Assembly (NCBI GenBank): GCA_905193225.1
Contig: CAJJNV010000014.1
Coordinates: 1-50,849, forward strand
Direction: 5' to 3'
DNA length: 50,849 nt
DNA from: an uncultured Oscillospiraceae bacterium
GTDB lineage: Bacteria > Bacillota > Clostridia > Oscillospirales > Acutalibacteraceae
Below are positions 9,169 through 17,550 of the stretch, piece by piece (positions within the stretch are counted from its first letter, which is position 1; each line of letters begins with the position of its first letter). The position numbers were made by a program, and so were the translations under genes. The notes under the pieces were generated by a model. It was not told where the DNA came from. It worked only from the letters and a program-made list of their open reading frames with translations, and did not search any database.

Positions 9169-9184
9169 TGTTTCACGTGAAACA
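9169..9184. other. parS site 2
   Basis: Perfect TGTTTCACGTGAAACA with AAAA/TTTT flanks, in the gap upstream of the comM gene. Confidence 0.93.
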
Positions 9185-9272
9185 TTTTTTCGGCACATTC
9201 GGCGGGGCGGCTCCCTTCGGGCATTTTTCCGACGACAGCGGTGCAATTTTCAAGCAAAACAAGGAGAGCAAA

Positions 9273-10799
9273 ATGAACAATAAAGTTTTCAGTGCGGGAC
9301 TTTTCGGAATAGACGCCTTTCTCGTGGAGGTTGAAAGTTTTGTTGCCGAAGGAGTTCCTAAATTCGACATCGTCGGGCTTCCCGATGCGGCGGTCAGAGA
9401 ATCGAGAGACAGGGTCCGTTCGGCAATCGTTTGCTGCGGATATGAATTTTCGGGAGAGCACGTAACCGTCAATCTTGCTCCCGCCGACATAAAAAAATCC
9501 GGCGTGCTTTATGACGTGCCGATATTTTTATCACTGCTTATGCAGACAAATCAGCTTTCGGCAAACACGAAGGATTTTATGTTTGTGGGAGAGCTTTCGC
9601 TGTCGGGAGACATACGTCCCGCGGCAGGAGTGCTTCCCATGGTCATAAAGGCGCGTGAGCTTGGATTTAAGGGAATCTTCATTCCAGAGAAGAATGCTCC
9701 CGAGGGCGCGGTTGTGGACGGCATCGAGGTTTATCCCGCAAACCACATCGGTCAGATCATCGACCACGTAAGAGGAGCAAAAAAGATTCATCCCGTTAAG
9801 CAAACGGATTTCCCCAAAAAAGCACCGGTCAAATTCCCCGATTTTTCCGAGGTCTGCGGTCAGGAAGCGGCCAAAAGAGCCCTTGAAGTGGCGGCGGCAG
9901 GCGGCCATAACGTGCTGCTCATCGGCCCGCCCGGCTCGGGAAAAAGTATGCTTGCAAAGCGGCTGCCGGGAATACTGCCCGATATGACCTTTGAGGAATC
10001 CATTGAAACCACCAAAATACATTCCATAGCCGGGGTTTTGCCCGACAGCACCGGTCTTATAAGCAATCGGCCCTTCCGCTCGCCCCACCACAGCGTTTCG
10101 CCGGTGGCCCTTGCCGGAGGAGGAACCTTTCCGAAACCGGGAGAGGTATCGCTGGCCCACAACGGCGTTCTTTTCTTAGATGAACTGCCGGAATTTACCC
10201 GCTCGGCCATGGAGGTGCTTCGCCAGCCTCTTGAGGACGGGAAGGTGGTCATTTCCCGCGCGGCGGCGTCCCTTTCATATCCCTGCGAGGTAATGCTTGT
10301 GGCGGCAATGAATCCCTGCCCCTGCGGCAATTTCGGGCATCCCAAAAAGCGGTGCGTCTGTTCATCGACGGCCGTTTCAAAGTACCTTAATCGGGTCAGC
10401 GGCCCATTGCTCGACCGCATCGACATACATATCGAGGTCCCGCCGGTGGAATTTGAGGAGCTTTCGGCGGTACGCACGGCCGAGCCTTCCTCGGCCATAA
10501 AGCAGCGGGTCAACGAGGCAAGAGAAATTCAGCGCAAGCGGTTTAAGGGTTGCGGCATTTCCTGCAACGCATCCATAACTCCCGATCTTTTGCCCGAGAT
10601 TTGCAAAATGACCGACGGTGCACGGGACATTCTCGAAAAGGCCTTTGACCGGCTCGGTCTTTCGGGCAGGGCATACGACCGCATTCTCAAGGTTGCCCGC
10701 ACCTCGGCCGATCTTGAGCACAAGGATGTTATCGACAAAAACAACATTATGGAGGCCATCCAGTACCGTTCTCTCGATCGGAAGTATTGGAACAAATAA
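9273..10799 (+). CDS. comM: ComM/YifB-family Mg-chelatase-like AAA ATPase
   Basis: 508 residues. The N-terminal ChlI-type domain starts FSAGLFGIDAFLVEVE and contains KFDIVGLPDAAVRESRDRVR. The AAA core follows, with Walker A GPPGSGKSMLAKRLPG (about residue 220), Walker B VLFLDELPEF and the cysteine cluster NPCPCGNFGHPKKRCVCS. A C-terminal YifB domain ends the protein. ComM is a hexameric helicase that promotes branch migration during natural transformation; whether that holds here is inferred. The start at 9273 has AAGGAG at 9261-9266. A longer frame from 9063 would translate the parS site and is unlikely. Confidence 0.93.
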   Translation: MNNKVFSAGLFGIDAFLVEVESFVAEGVPKFDIVGLPDAAVRESRDRVRSAIVCCGYEFSGEHVTVNLAPADIKKSGVLYDVPIFLSLLMQTNQLSANTKDFMFVGELSLSGDIRPAAGVLPMVIKARELGFKGIFIPEKNAPEGAVVDGIEVYPANHIGQIIDHVRGAKKIHPVKQTDFPKKAPVKFPDFSEVCGQEAAKRALEVAAAGGHNVLLIGPPGSGKSMLAKRLPGILPDMTFEESIETTKIHSIAGVLPDSTGLISNRPFRSPHHSVSPVALAGGGTFPKPGEVSLAHNGVLFLDELPEFTRSAMEVLRQPLEDGKVVISRAAASLSYPCEVMLVAAMNPCPCGNFGHPKKRCVCSSTAVSKYLNRVSGPLLDRIDIHIEVPPVEFEELSAVRTAEPSSAIKQRVNEAREIQRKRFKGCGISCNASITPDLLPEICKMTDGARDILEKAFDRLGLSGRAYDRILKVARTSADLEHKDVIDKNNIMEAIQYRSLDRKYWNK

Positions 10800-10830
10800 G
10801 CCTTTGATAAACTAAGCCCTTATCCTTATT

Positions 10831-10845
10831 TTAAGCAACAGACGG
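10831..10845. repeat. Solo end of a family-C element
   Basis: TTAAGCAACAGACGG is identical to the left terminus of copy C3 (48694). No matching right end follows, so it is probably a remnant. Confidence 0.5.
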
Positions 10846-10920
10846 CAGGCTTCTTTTGAGGACGGAGGGCTTTTATTTTGCTAAAAGAACGGTGATCGGC
10901 TTTAGGATGGCTTTAGAGAG

Positions 10921-11056
10921 CTGAGGCAGTCTCGGCTTTGCCGAGACCGGAGGGAGCGATTGTCCGCAGTCCTGCCGACAAAATAAATCCGCTTTTTAAG
11001 GTACGTCTTTGTTTTTATCAAAGTCTCCCTCCGATCAGCGCAAGCTGATTGCCTCC
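10921..11056. repeat. Family-A element, copy A2
   Basis: GAGGCA (10923-10928) pairs with TGCCTC (11050-11055). Hairpin 1 is at 10929-10947 (GTCTCGG/CCGAGAC). The inner stem CGGAGGGAG (10948-10956) pairs with CTCCCTCCG (11025-11033). Hairpin 2 is ATCAGC-GCAA-GCTGAT (11034-11049). It sits downstream of comM. Confidence 0.9.
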
Positions 11057-11110
11057 GCGGCGGGAAGGCACACCGCAGCGGCACTGTATTTGTAAAGAGG
11101 CAATGCAGGG

Positions 11111-11272
11111 TTAACCATAACGCACACATTCAAACACGATTTTGGCGGAGAAAAATCCCCATATACTGCGTTAAAATGCTCGTTAATCCGACACGCCTAT
11201 ATGCGACGACAAGCCGAAAAGCACCATTGATAGGCCGTTTCAGGCGTGTTTGGATATGTGCGTTATGGTTAA
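11111..11272 (-). mobile_element. Family-B MITE-like element, copy B1
   Basis: About 162 bp bounded by near-perfect 28-bp terminal inverted repeats (TTAACCATAACGCACA... and ...TGCGTTATGGTTAA, two mismatches). The TTAA at both ends may be a target duplication. The sequence is about 90% identical to B2 in the opposite orientation. No coding capacity. Confidence 0.88.
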
Positions 11273-11308
11273 CACATTTTTAACAATAAAGGAAGATAAT
11301 TATTATTG

Positions 11309-11337
11309 TTGTTTAATGATAATATTTGTGTTACAAT
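11309..11337 (+). promoter_or_regulatory. Probable metA promoter
   Basis: TTGTTT (11309-11314) and TACAAT (11332-11337) with a 17-bp spacer, 37 bp after the end of element B1. Confidence 0.6.
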
Positions 11338-11455
11338 ACTCTTGTATCGCATATAACCGGGCAAGCGGTCTGCGGCTGTCCTTGGCGCTGACCTTTCTGC
11401 CGCGCGGCTGCTCCGCTATATACTTTTCACAAGCTTTACCGAAAGGATGATTTCA

Positions 11456-12373
11456 ATGCCCATAAGAATACAGGACGAGCTGCCGGCCGCAAAAACTCTG
11501 CACGACGAAAATATATTCGTTATGACCGAGCACCGGGCCTCTCACCAGGACATCCGTCCCTTAAAGATCATCCTGCTCAACCTTATGCCCACCAAGATAA
11601 CCACCGAGACCCAGATACTGCGCCTGCTCAGTAACTCCCCCCTGCAGGTGGATGTTGAGCTTCTCCAGACGGTCACCCACAAGGCCAAAAACGTCAGCGC
11701 CGAGCATCTTTTTAAATTCTACAAAACCTTCGACGAAATAAAAAACAACCGATACGACGGTATGATAATAACCGGTGCGCCGGTTGAGCTTATGGAATTT
11801 GAAGACGTGGATTACTGGGACGAGCTGTGCGATATTATGGACTGGGCCAAGAAAAACGTCTATTCCACAATGTTTATCTGCTGGGGCGCTCAGGCCGGCC
11901 TTTATCATTATTACGGCATTAAAAAACACATTCTCGACAAAAAGCTTTGCGGCGTTTTTTCCCACGAGATTCTGCTTCCCAGCCATCCTCTCATCAGGGG
12001 ATTTGACGATCGGTATTTTGCTCCCCATTCCCGCTATACAGGCGTGGACATCCGGGAGGTCGAGGCGGTTCATGATCTGGACATTATCGGCGTTTCCAAG
12101 GAGGCGGGAGTGCACATTGTGGCAAACCGCGACTGCCGCAGATTTTTCATTTCCGGCCATTCGGAATATGACCGGGGCACCCTTGCGGGGGAATATGAGC
12201 GGGATCTTAAAAAGGGCATAAATCCCGATCTGCCGAAATATTATTTTCCCGAAAACGATCCCGATCGCCTGCCCCTTATGAACTGGCGGGCGCACGCCAA
12301 TCTGCTTTTCTCCAACTGGCTCAACTACTTTGTCTATCAGCGCACGCCCTATGACCTTGAGGAGCTTGATTAG
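11456..12373 (+). CDS. metA: Homoserine O-acetyltransferase, MetA family
   Basis: First committed step of methionine synthesis: acylation of homoserine. 305 residues, the normal length. The catalytic cysteine is C142 (FICWGAQAG), with H235 and E237 in ISGHSEYDR. Residue 111 is glutamate (TGAPVE); in this family Glu111 is associated with acetyl-CoA use and Gly111 (E. coli) with succinyl-CoA, so I call it an acetyltransferase despite the metA name. The ATG at 11456 is chosen over 11447 because it gives the family N-terminus MPIRIQDELPA and an eight-base gap from GAAAGGA. It stands alone between inverted copies of the family-B element. Confidence 0.93.
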   Translation: MPIRIQDELPAAKTLHDENIFVMTEHRASHQDIRPLKIILLNLMPTKITTETQILRLLSNSPLQVDVELLQTVTHKAKNVSAEHLFKFYKTFDEIKNNRYDGMIITGAPVELMEFEDVDYWDELCDIMDWAKKNVYSTMFICWGAQAGLYHYYGIKKHILDKKLCGVFSHEILLPSHPLIRGFDDRYFAPHSRYTGVDIREVEAVHDLDIIGVSKEAGVHIVANRDCRRFFISGHSEYDRGTLAGEYERDLKKGINPDLPKYYFPENDPDRLPLMNWRAHANLLFSNWLNYFVYQRTPYDLEELD

Positions 12374-12430
12374 CCCTTTATCTTTCTATTGTCCGTCCGA
12401 TAAGAAGGGCTTTGAACATACTGTAATCCC

Positions 12431-12589
12431 TAACCATAGCGCACATATCCGAACACGCCTGAAACGGCCTATCAATGGTGCTTTTCGGCTTGTCGTCGCA
12501 CATAGGTGTCAGGATTAACGAGCATTTTAACGCAGTATATGGGGATTTTTCTCCGCCAAAATCGCGTTCGTATGTGTACGCTATGCTTA
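12431..12589 (+). mobile_element. Family-B MITE-like element, copy B2
   Basis: About 159 bp starting TAACCATAGCGCACA and ending TACGCTATGCTTA. It matches the reverse complement of B1 along its whole length, so the two form an inverted pair around metA. The termini are slightly degenerate compared with B1. Confidence 0.85.
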
Positions 12590-12826
12590 CGGTCGGCGAG
12601 AAGCTCTGTTTTCTGAATCAATAATCAACAAAAGCGTTACACCCGATTTATATATTGTTAACAAAATGACATTATAATAAAATAAATAATTGTAAATTAA
12701 ATTCCATTTCTGTGCCGAAAAAGGCGTGCCGAAGGAACATGGCTTTCTTCCCCCGACTGTGACGGCGCAGGGACTTTAAAACAACAAAAACTTAAAATTT
12801 TTTAAATTCACAAAGGGGCGAGAAAA
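12590..12826 (+). promoter_or_regulatory. Upstream region of the two-component operon
   Basis: AT-rich in its middle. TATAAT at 12673-12678 is a good -10 box, but I cannot find a convincing -35 at the right distance. The leader would be about 140 nt. Confidence 0.35.
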
Positions 12827-13510
12827 ATGTCGGTTAAGGTTCTTATTGTTGACGACGACACCAATATTTGCGAGCTGCTGAGGCTCTATCTTGAAAAAGA
12901 GGGATATTCCACCGTCATTGCAAACGACGGCGAGGAGGCGGTTGAAGCCTTCAAAAACAATTCCCCCGACATCATTCTTCTTGATGTTATGCTGCCCAAG
13001 CTCGACGGCTGGCAGGTCTGCCGCGAGATCAGAAAGACCTCCCAGGTGCCCATCATAATGCTGACCGCAAAGGGCGAAACCTTCGACAAGGTTTTCGGAC
13101 TGGAGCTTGGAGCGGACGATTATGTCACAAAGCCCTTTGAATCAAAAGAGGTTGTGGCGCGAATCAAGGCGGTTATGCGCCGCGGCGTTAAAACCCCCGA
13201 AAACACCGACAAGGTGGTCAAATACGACAAGCTGGTCATCAATCTCACAAACTATGAGCTGTGGGTCGACGGAAAGCAGATCGATACCCCGCCCAAAGAG
13301 CTTGAGCTTATATATCATCTGGCCTCCAATCCCAACCGGGTATTTACCAGAGATCAGCTGCTGGACGAGGTGTGGAGCTTCGACTATTACGGCGATTCCC
13401 GCACGGTCGACGTGCACGTCAAGCGGCTTCGCGAAAAGCTCGAGGGTGTTTCGGACAAATGGTCGCTCAAGACGGTTTGGGGCGTCGGATACAAATTTGA
13501 AGTGAGATAA
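12827..13510 (+). CDS. OmpR/PhoB-family response regulator
   Basis: 227 residues: receiver domain (1-120) with the acidic pocket VDDD, phospho-acceptor D53 in ILLDVMLP and the conserved lysine in YVTKPFE, then a winged-helix DNA-binding domain (about 130-227) ending GVGYKFE. RBS AAGGGGCG lies upstream. The partner kinase begins six bases after the stop. The target regulon cannot be read from sequence; the co-transcribed HtrA protease suggests an envelope-stress role. Confidence 0.95.
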   Translation: MSVKVLIVDDDTNICELLRLYLEKEGYSTVIANDGEEAVEAFKNNSPDIILLDVMLPKLDGWQVCREIRKTSQVPIIMLTAKGETFDKVFGLELGADDYVTKPFESKEVVARIKAVMRRGVKTPENTDKVVKYDKLVINLTNYELWVDGKQIDTPPKELELIYHLASNPNRVFTRDQLLDEVWSFDYYGDSRTVDVHVKRLREKLEGVSDKWSLKTVWGVGYKFEVR

Positions 13511-13516
13511 AGCTTT

Positions 13517-14959
13517 ATGAAAAAGAGCTTTTTCAAAAAATTTTTTATAACCTACACATCGGTTATCGTGGTGGCCATTGTGGTGCTGGGATGCATCATC
13601 TATTCCTTCACCGGAAGCTACTGGCTTCGCACCAAGCGCTCGGCCCTTGCAGCCGAGGCAAGCGCCATTGCCACCCAGGCGGGGGCTCTGGGCGGAAATC
13701 TGCGTTACACCGTTCAGATGACCGAAATAGTAACCAGCGCCACCGAAAGCTGTGTGCTTGTTATAGTCGACGACGGCACCATCGCCATTTCCGATCCCCA
13801 GCGGGTCAATACCGACATCACCACCGTTTCGGCCGACATCACAAAGGTGGCTTTAACCGAGGAATATTCCGCCATCGGAGACCTTGGCGGTGTGCTTAGG
13901 GAACAGAGCGTCATCGTTTCGGCCCCCATAACGGTGGGAGGAGAAACGGCCGGCGCGGTATTCAGCTTTATTCCCTATGCGGGACTGGGCGCCTTTCTTT
14001 CCAACATTCTTAAAATCTTTGTTTTATCGGCTCTTTGCGTGCTGGCCATAATTCTGCTGGTCACATATATGCTGGCCGTCAATATGGTCAGACCTTTGCG
14101 GGACATGGCCGACGCGGCACGGAGAATGAGTAAAGGCGACTTTTCCAAATACATCAGGGTCGACCGGGAGGATGAGCTTGGAGAGCTGGCGGTTGCCTTC
14201 AACAACATGACCCATTCGCTTTCGGTCAGCGAACAGCAGCACAGAGGCTTTGTGGCCAACGTTTCCCACGAGCTTAAAACTCCCATGACCACCATTTCCG
14301 GCTTTATCGACGGAATACTCGACGGCACCATCTCAAAGGATCGGCAAAAGGAATATCTGCAGATAGTTTCGGACGAGGTTAAGCGGCTTTCCCGCCTTGT
14401 CACATCCATGCTCAACCTTTCAAAGCTTGAGGCAGGGGAGATAGAGATCAAAAAGCAGACCGTCAACCTTTCCCGCACCGTGCTCAGCGCCGCCATACAG
14501 CTGGAAAATCAGATATTTTCAAAAGACATCACCTTAGAGGGGCTGGACAGCCTTTCCCCCATGGCCGTAACAGCCGACCGGGATCTTATGTATCAGGTGG
14601 TTTTTAATCTTTTTGACAATGCCATTAAATACACCCCTGCCGGCGGCACCATTTCCGTTAAGGACGAGCTGGGCAAGGACGGTATGGTCTGCTTTTCCAT
14701 AACAAATACCGGACAAGGCATCCCCGAAAAGGATCTTCCCTACATTTTCGACAGGTTTTATAAGGTCGACAAATCCCGCGGCGCCGACAACAAGGGAACG
14801 GGACTGGGCCTTTATCTTGTCAGAACCATTCTTTCGATGCTCGACGGGCAGATAACGGTCAAGAGTAAAGAGGGAGAATATTGTGAATTTATAATATCCA
14901 TGAAGGGCGGCCCATTACCCGAAAACAACATTTCTACGGAGGAACAGAACAATGGATGA
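13517..14959 (+). CDS. Sensor histidine kinase (HAMP, HisKA, HATPase)
   Basis: 480 residues. TM1 is about 11-31, an extracytoplasmic sensor region of about 130 residues follows, and TM2 is about 163-188. Then HAMP, HisKA with H251 in FVANVSHELKTP, and the ATPase domain with N-box (NLFDNAIKYTP) and G boxes (GQGIPEKDLPYIFDRFYK, GTGLGLYLV). It is cognate to the adjacent regulator. Its 3' end overlaps the protease start by eight bases. Confidence 0.95.
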   Translation: MKKSFFKKFFITYTSVIVVAIVVLGCIIYSFTGSYWLRTKRSALAAEASAIATQAGALGGNLRYTVQMTEIVTSATESCVLVIVDDGTIAISDPQRVNTDITTVSADITKVALTEEYSAIGDLGGVLREQSVIVSAPITVGGETAGAVFSFIPYAGLGAFLSNILKIFVLSALCVLAIILLVTYMLAVNMVRPLRDMADAARRMSKGDFSKYIRVDREDELGELAVAFNNMTHSLSVSEQQHRGFVANVSHELKTPMTTISGFIDGILDGTISKDRQKEYLQIVSDEVKRLSRLVTSMLNLSKLEAGEIEIKKQTVNLSRTVLSAAIQLENQIFSKDITLEGLDSLSPMAVTADRDLMYQVVFNLFDNAIKYTPAGGTISVKDELGKDGMVCFSITNTGQGIPEKDLPYIFDRFYKVDKSRGADNKGTGLGLYLVRTILSMLDGQITVKSKEGEYCEFIISMKGGPLPENNISTEEQNNG

Positions 14960-16964
14960 GCTTGATAAGATTCCCACACAAAACGAAGATACGGCCGGAC
15001 AAAAAGCATCCGATAACACAAATTTCCCCGACAGTATAAATCCCATAAACAAGGCTTGTGCCGATAAAGCTGACAACGGTGCAGTTGATACCGCCGGTGC
15101 ATTTAATGCAGGCAATGCAATTGATACAGTCGGCTCAACTGTTAACGACAGTGATGTTACTGCCGACGGTAAAGTTTTCGGCGACAATGCAGTTACCGGC
15201 AGCACGGAAACCGAAGGTACGTTTACCGCCCATCAAACGAACGGCGCGGAAAACGCCGCCACCGAGAGCGGCACGGAAAACTCCATTGAAAGCACCGCAG
15301 AAACCACCGCAGAAGACGGCCAAAACGCGCAATCGGCCTGCCAAGATGCTGCTTATGCACAAAGCGCAAACCCTGGCGGACAGAATGCAGATACACAGTA
15401 TGCAGGCGCACAGGGTGCGTCAGCTCAGGGTATGCCCGGCGGTTCGGCGCCTTACGGCCAATACACACCGCCGCCTCCCCGCCAGCCCTACGGCGTTCCC
15501 CCCTATGGTCAGGGATACGGCGCGCCCTACGGTCAGTACGGCAACCGACCCTATAACGGATATTACCATACTCCCCCTGTGCCCCCGGTCTACGGTTGCG
15601 GCCGGGGTCAGGGACAGCCATACGGCGGTCAGAACGGTCAGCATCCGCAGGGTCAGGGATACGGTGTACCATACGGTCAGCCTCCCGTTAATCCCTATTA
15701 TCAAAATGCCGCAAACGGAGCAAATTCTTCCGCTTCCGCAAAGAACGGACAGAAACCTCAAAAAAAGCGTATGAGCAAGGGACTTATTGCATTTATATGC
15801 GTGGCCTGCTGCGTTGCGGTGGGCGTTGTCGGTCTTTCGATCGGAATAATCGCCGGAAAGGCACTGGGGAAGATCGACTTTAACGATAAAGATCCCTCTT
15901 TCAGCGTTATAGAGGGCAACGAAGCCGGCTCTCCTTCCGATTTCGACCTTAACACCGAGGGTGCCACCGACCGCACCATGACCTATGAGCAGGTCATTTC
16001 CTCGGTTTCGGACAGCGTGGTCAGTATTACGGTGTACAGCTCTTCCGGCTCGGAAGGCGCCATCGCCTCGGGCATTATTATGGACAAGGACGGATACATC
16101 CTCACCAACGACCACATCTATTCCGATGTGCCTAATGCCTCCTTCCTCATAACCTTAAACTCGGGCACCGAATTTAAGGCCTCCTTTGTTTCGGGAGACA
16201 AGAAAAGCGATCTTGCCATACTTAAAATAGACAATCCATCGGGTCTTTCTCCCGCCACCTTTGCCACCGAATCGGTCAAAACCGGAGAAGAGGTGCTTGC
16301 AATCGGCGCATCGGCGGGACTTGACGGAAGCGTTACTCAGGGTATCGTTTCGGCCGTCGACCGCAGGGTGTCAAACGGCACCTCCTCGGAAAAATTCATT
16401 CAGACCACGGCCGCCATCAATCCCGGCACATCGGGCGGAGCGCTTGTCAATATGAGCGGGCAGGTGGTCGGAATATGCTCGTCCAAATACGCCAGCACCG
16501 ACATCGACAATGTTTGCTTTGCCATTCCCACCACACGTGCTTTAGGGGTTATCGACCAGCTTAAAACCTACGGAAAGGTGACCAACAGGGCGCGGCTCGG
16601 TATTACCTATACCTATGTCAACACGGTGGCCGCCGAGCTTAAAGATGTCCCTACCGGCCTGCTTGTTAAAAGCATTGATCGGGACAGCTCCCTTAAAAAT
16701 TCCGGCATAAAGGAAAACGACATAATCACCCAGGTTGACGACACCGACATTGTTTCGGCCGACCAGGTGCTTGACATTGTTGAAAAGGCTCAGATCGGCG
16801 ATCAGGTCAAGCTGACCGTTTACAGCAGCGAGACCGGCGCATATTTCACCGCCACCGGGACCTATATCAAGTCGGATTCCCAGTCGAGCTACACCACCGA
16901 GGACGACACCACCTCTTATAACACACAAAATCCCTATGACTTTTTCGAGGATTACGGGAAATAA
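14952..16964 (+). CDS. HtrA/DegP-type serine protease with low-complexity N-terminus
   Basis: 670 residues, long for a Gram-positive HtrA. Residues 1 to about 130 are acidic and rich in A, N, T and G. Residues about 140-262 are rich in Q, G, Y and P with repeated PYGQ-like units. One TM segment follows at about 276-300 (GLIAFICVACCVAVGVVGLS). The trypsin-like domain has H388 (TNDHIYS), D420 (KSDLAIL) and S494 (PGTSGGAL), and a PDZ domain ends the protein (about 560-650). So the tail is cytoplasmic and the protease faces outward. The two-component genes overlap it; a strong terminator follows at 17014. Confidence 0.93.
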   Translation: MDELDKIPTQNEDTAGQKASDNTNFPDSINPINKACADKADNGAVDTAGAFNAGNAIDTVGSTVNDSDVTADGKVFGDNAVTGSTETEGTFTAHQTNGAENAATESGTENSIESTAETTAEDGQNAQSACQDAAYAQSANPGGQNADTQYAGAQGASAQGMPGGSAPYGQYTPPPPRQPYGVPPYGQGYGAPYGQYGNRPYNGYYHTPPVPPVYGCGRGQGQPYGGQNGQHPQGQGYGVPYGQPPVNPYYQNAANGANSSASAKNGQKPQKKRMSKGLIAFICVACCVAVGVVGLSIGIIAGKALGKIDFNDKDPSFSVIEGNEAGSPSDFDLNTEGATDRTMTYEQVISSVSDSVVSITVYSSSGSEGAIASGIIMDKDGYILTNDHIYSDVPNASFLITLNSGTEFKASFVSGDKKSDLAILKIDNPSGLSPATFATESVKTGEEVLAIGASAGLDGSVTQGIVSAVDRRVSNGTSSEKFIQTTAAINPGTSGGALVNMSGQVVGICSSKYASTDIDNVCFAIPTTRALGVIDQLKTYGKVTNRARLGITYTYVNTVAAELKDVPTGLLVKSIDRDSSLKNSGIKENDIITQVDDTDIVSADQVLDIVEKAQIGDQVKLTVYSSETGAYFTATGTYIKSDSQSSYTTEDDTTSYNTQNPYDFFEDYGK

Positions 16965-17013
16965 TAAACGGAGCGAAGGAAAATTTCTCCGCGTCCGTGA
17001 ATATCGCTTTTAT

Positions 17014-17042
17014 GGGCGCGGAAGAGTTTCCGCGCCCTTTTT
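17014..17042 (+). terminator. Terminator of the two-component/htrA operon
   Basis: GGGCGCGGAA pairs with TTCCGCGCCC, followed by TTTTT. Confidence 0.92.
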
Positions 17043-17085
17043 GGTTTGCGGGGGTTGGAGAACGCAGCTGCGGGTGCAAGGGGCG

Positions 17086-17228
17086 CTGAGGTGTCAGCGC
17101 AAGCTGACCGGAGGGCGGGCAATCGGAAAATATAAGGGTATAATCAGAAAAAGCTGCAAGGTTTTTGTTGGCACGGCTGCGGGTGTGATGCGCCCTCCGT
17201 CTTCTCGGCCGGGCCGAGATTGCCTCAG
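17086..17228. repeat. Family-A element, copy A3 (reverse orientation)
   Basis: CTGAGG (17086) pairs with CCTCAG (17223-17228). Hairpin 2 (TCAGC-GCAA-GCTGA) comes first and hairpin 1 (TCTCGGCC/GGCCGAGA) last, with CCGGAGGGC / GCCCTCCG as inner stem. The interior is nearly identical to A4 (GGCGGGC-ATCGGAAAATATAAGGG). Confidence 0.9.
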
Positions 17229-17238
17229 TGCACGGCAG

Positions 17239-17469
17239 CGGGTGATGTTTTCTTGCGTTTTTAGAAAGGTGTTTTCTGCGATTACGGTGATGTTTTCTTG
17301 CGTTTTGTAAACTGCTTTTATTTCGGTTACGGAAACCTTTTTCTGCCGTTTTTTTGTCGGGATTTTTGCCCGAAAATGCCCTTTCTTTTTTCTTTTTTAA
17401 CATATTCACTGTTCTTTTTAACATTTGTAAATTTTCTGCTTTTTTTATGAGAATTTTAAGGTTTAACCA
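17239..17469. other. T-rich upstream region with direct repeats
   Basis: A direct repeat of GGTGATGTTTTCTTGCGTTT occurs at 17241 and 17286 (45-bp offset), and TTTTTAACAT at 17394 and 17415 (21-bp offset, two helical turns). No gene seen. The second pair could be operator half-sites for the regulator downstream, but this is a guess. Confidence 0.45.
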
Positions 17470-17498
17470 TTGACAAACTGCCCGTATGAGTTTATAAT
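17470..17498 (+). promoter_or_regulatory. Consensus sigmaA promoter of the DeoR-family gene
   Basis: TTGACA (17470-17475), 17-bp spacer, TATAAT (17493-17498): both hexamers match consensus exactly. Confidence 0.9.
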
Positions 17499-17550
17499 TA
17501 ACACATAAGTGTGATTTTGTAACAAAAACTAACAGACAGAGGTGAAAGCA

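Larger units (their letters stand above)
10800..11455. other. Intergenic region with elements C, A, B and the metA leader
   Basis: No gene seen. In order: a solo family-C end (10831-10845), family-A copy A2, family-B copy B1, a promoter, and a leader of about 110 nt with GC-rich inverted repeats (for example GCCGCGCGGC near 11398) before metA. The leader does not match a SAM riboswitch I know. Confidence 0.55.

Noticed and set aside
11338..11455. SAM riboswitch before metA
   Set aside because: The leader has GC-rich inverted repeats but none of the conserved S-box sequence blocks that I know.
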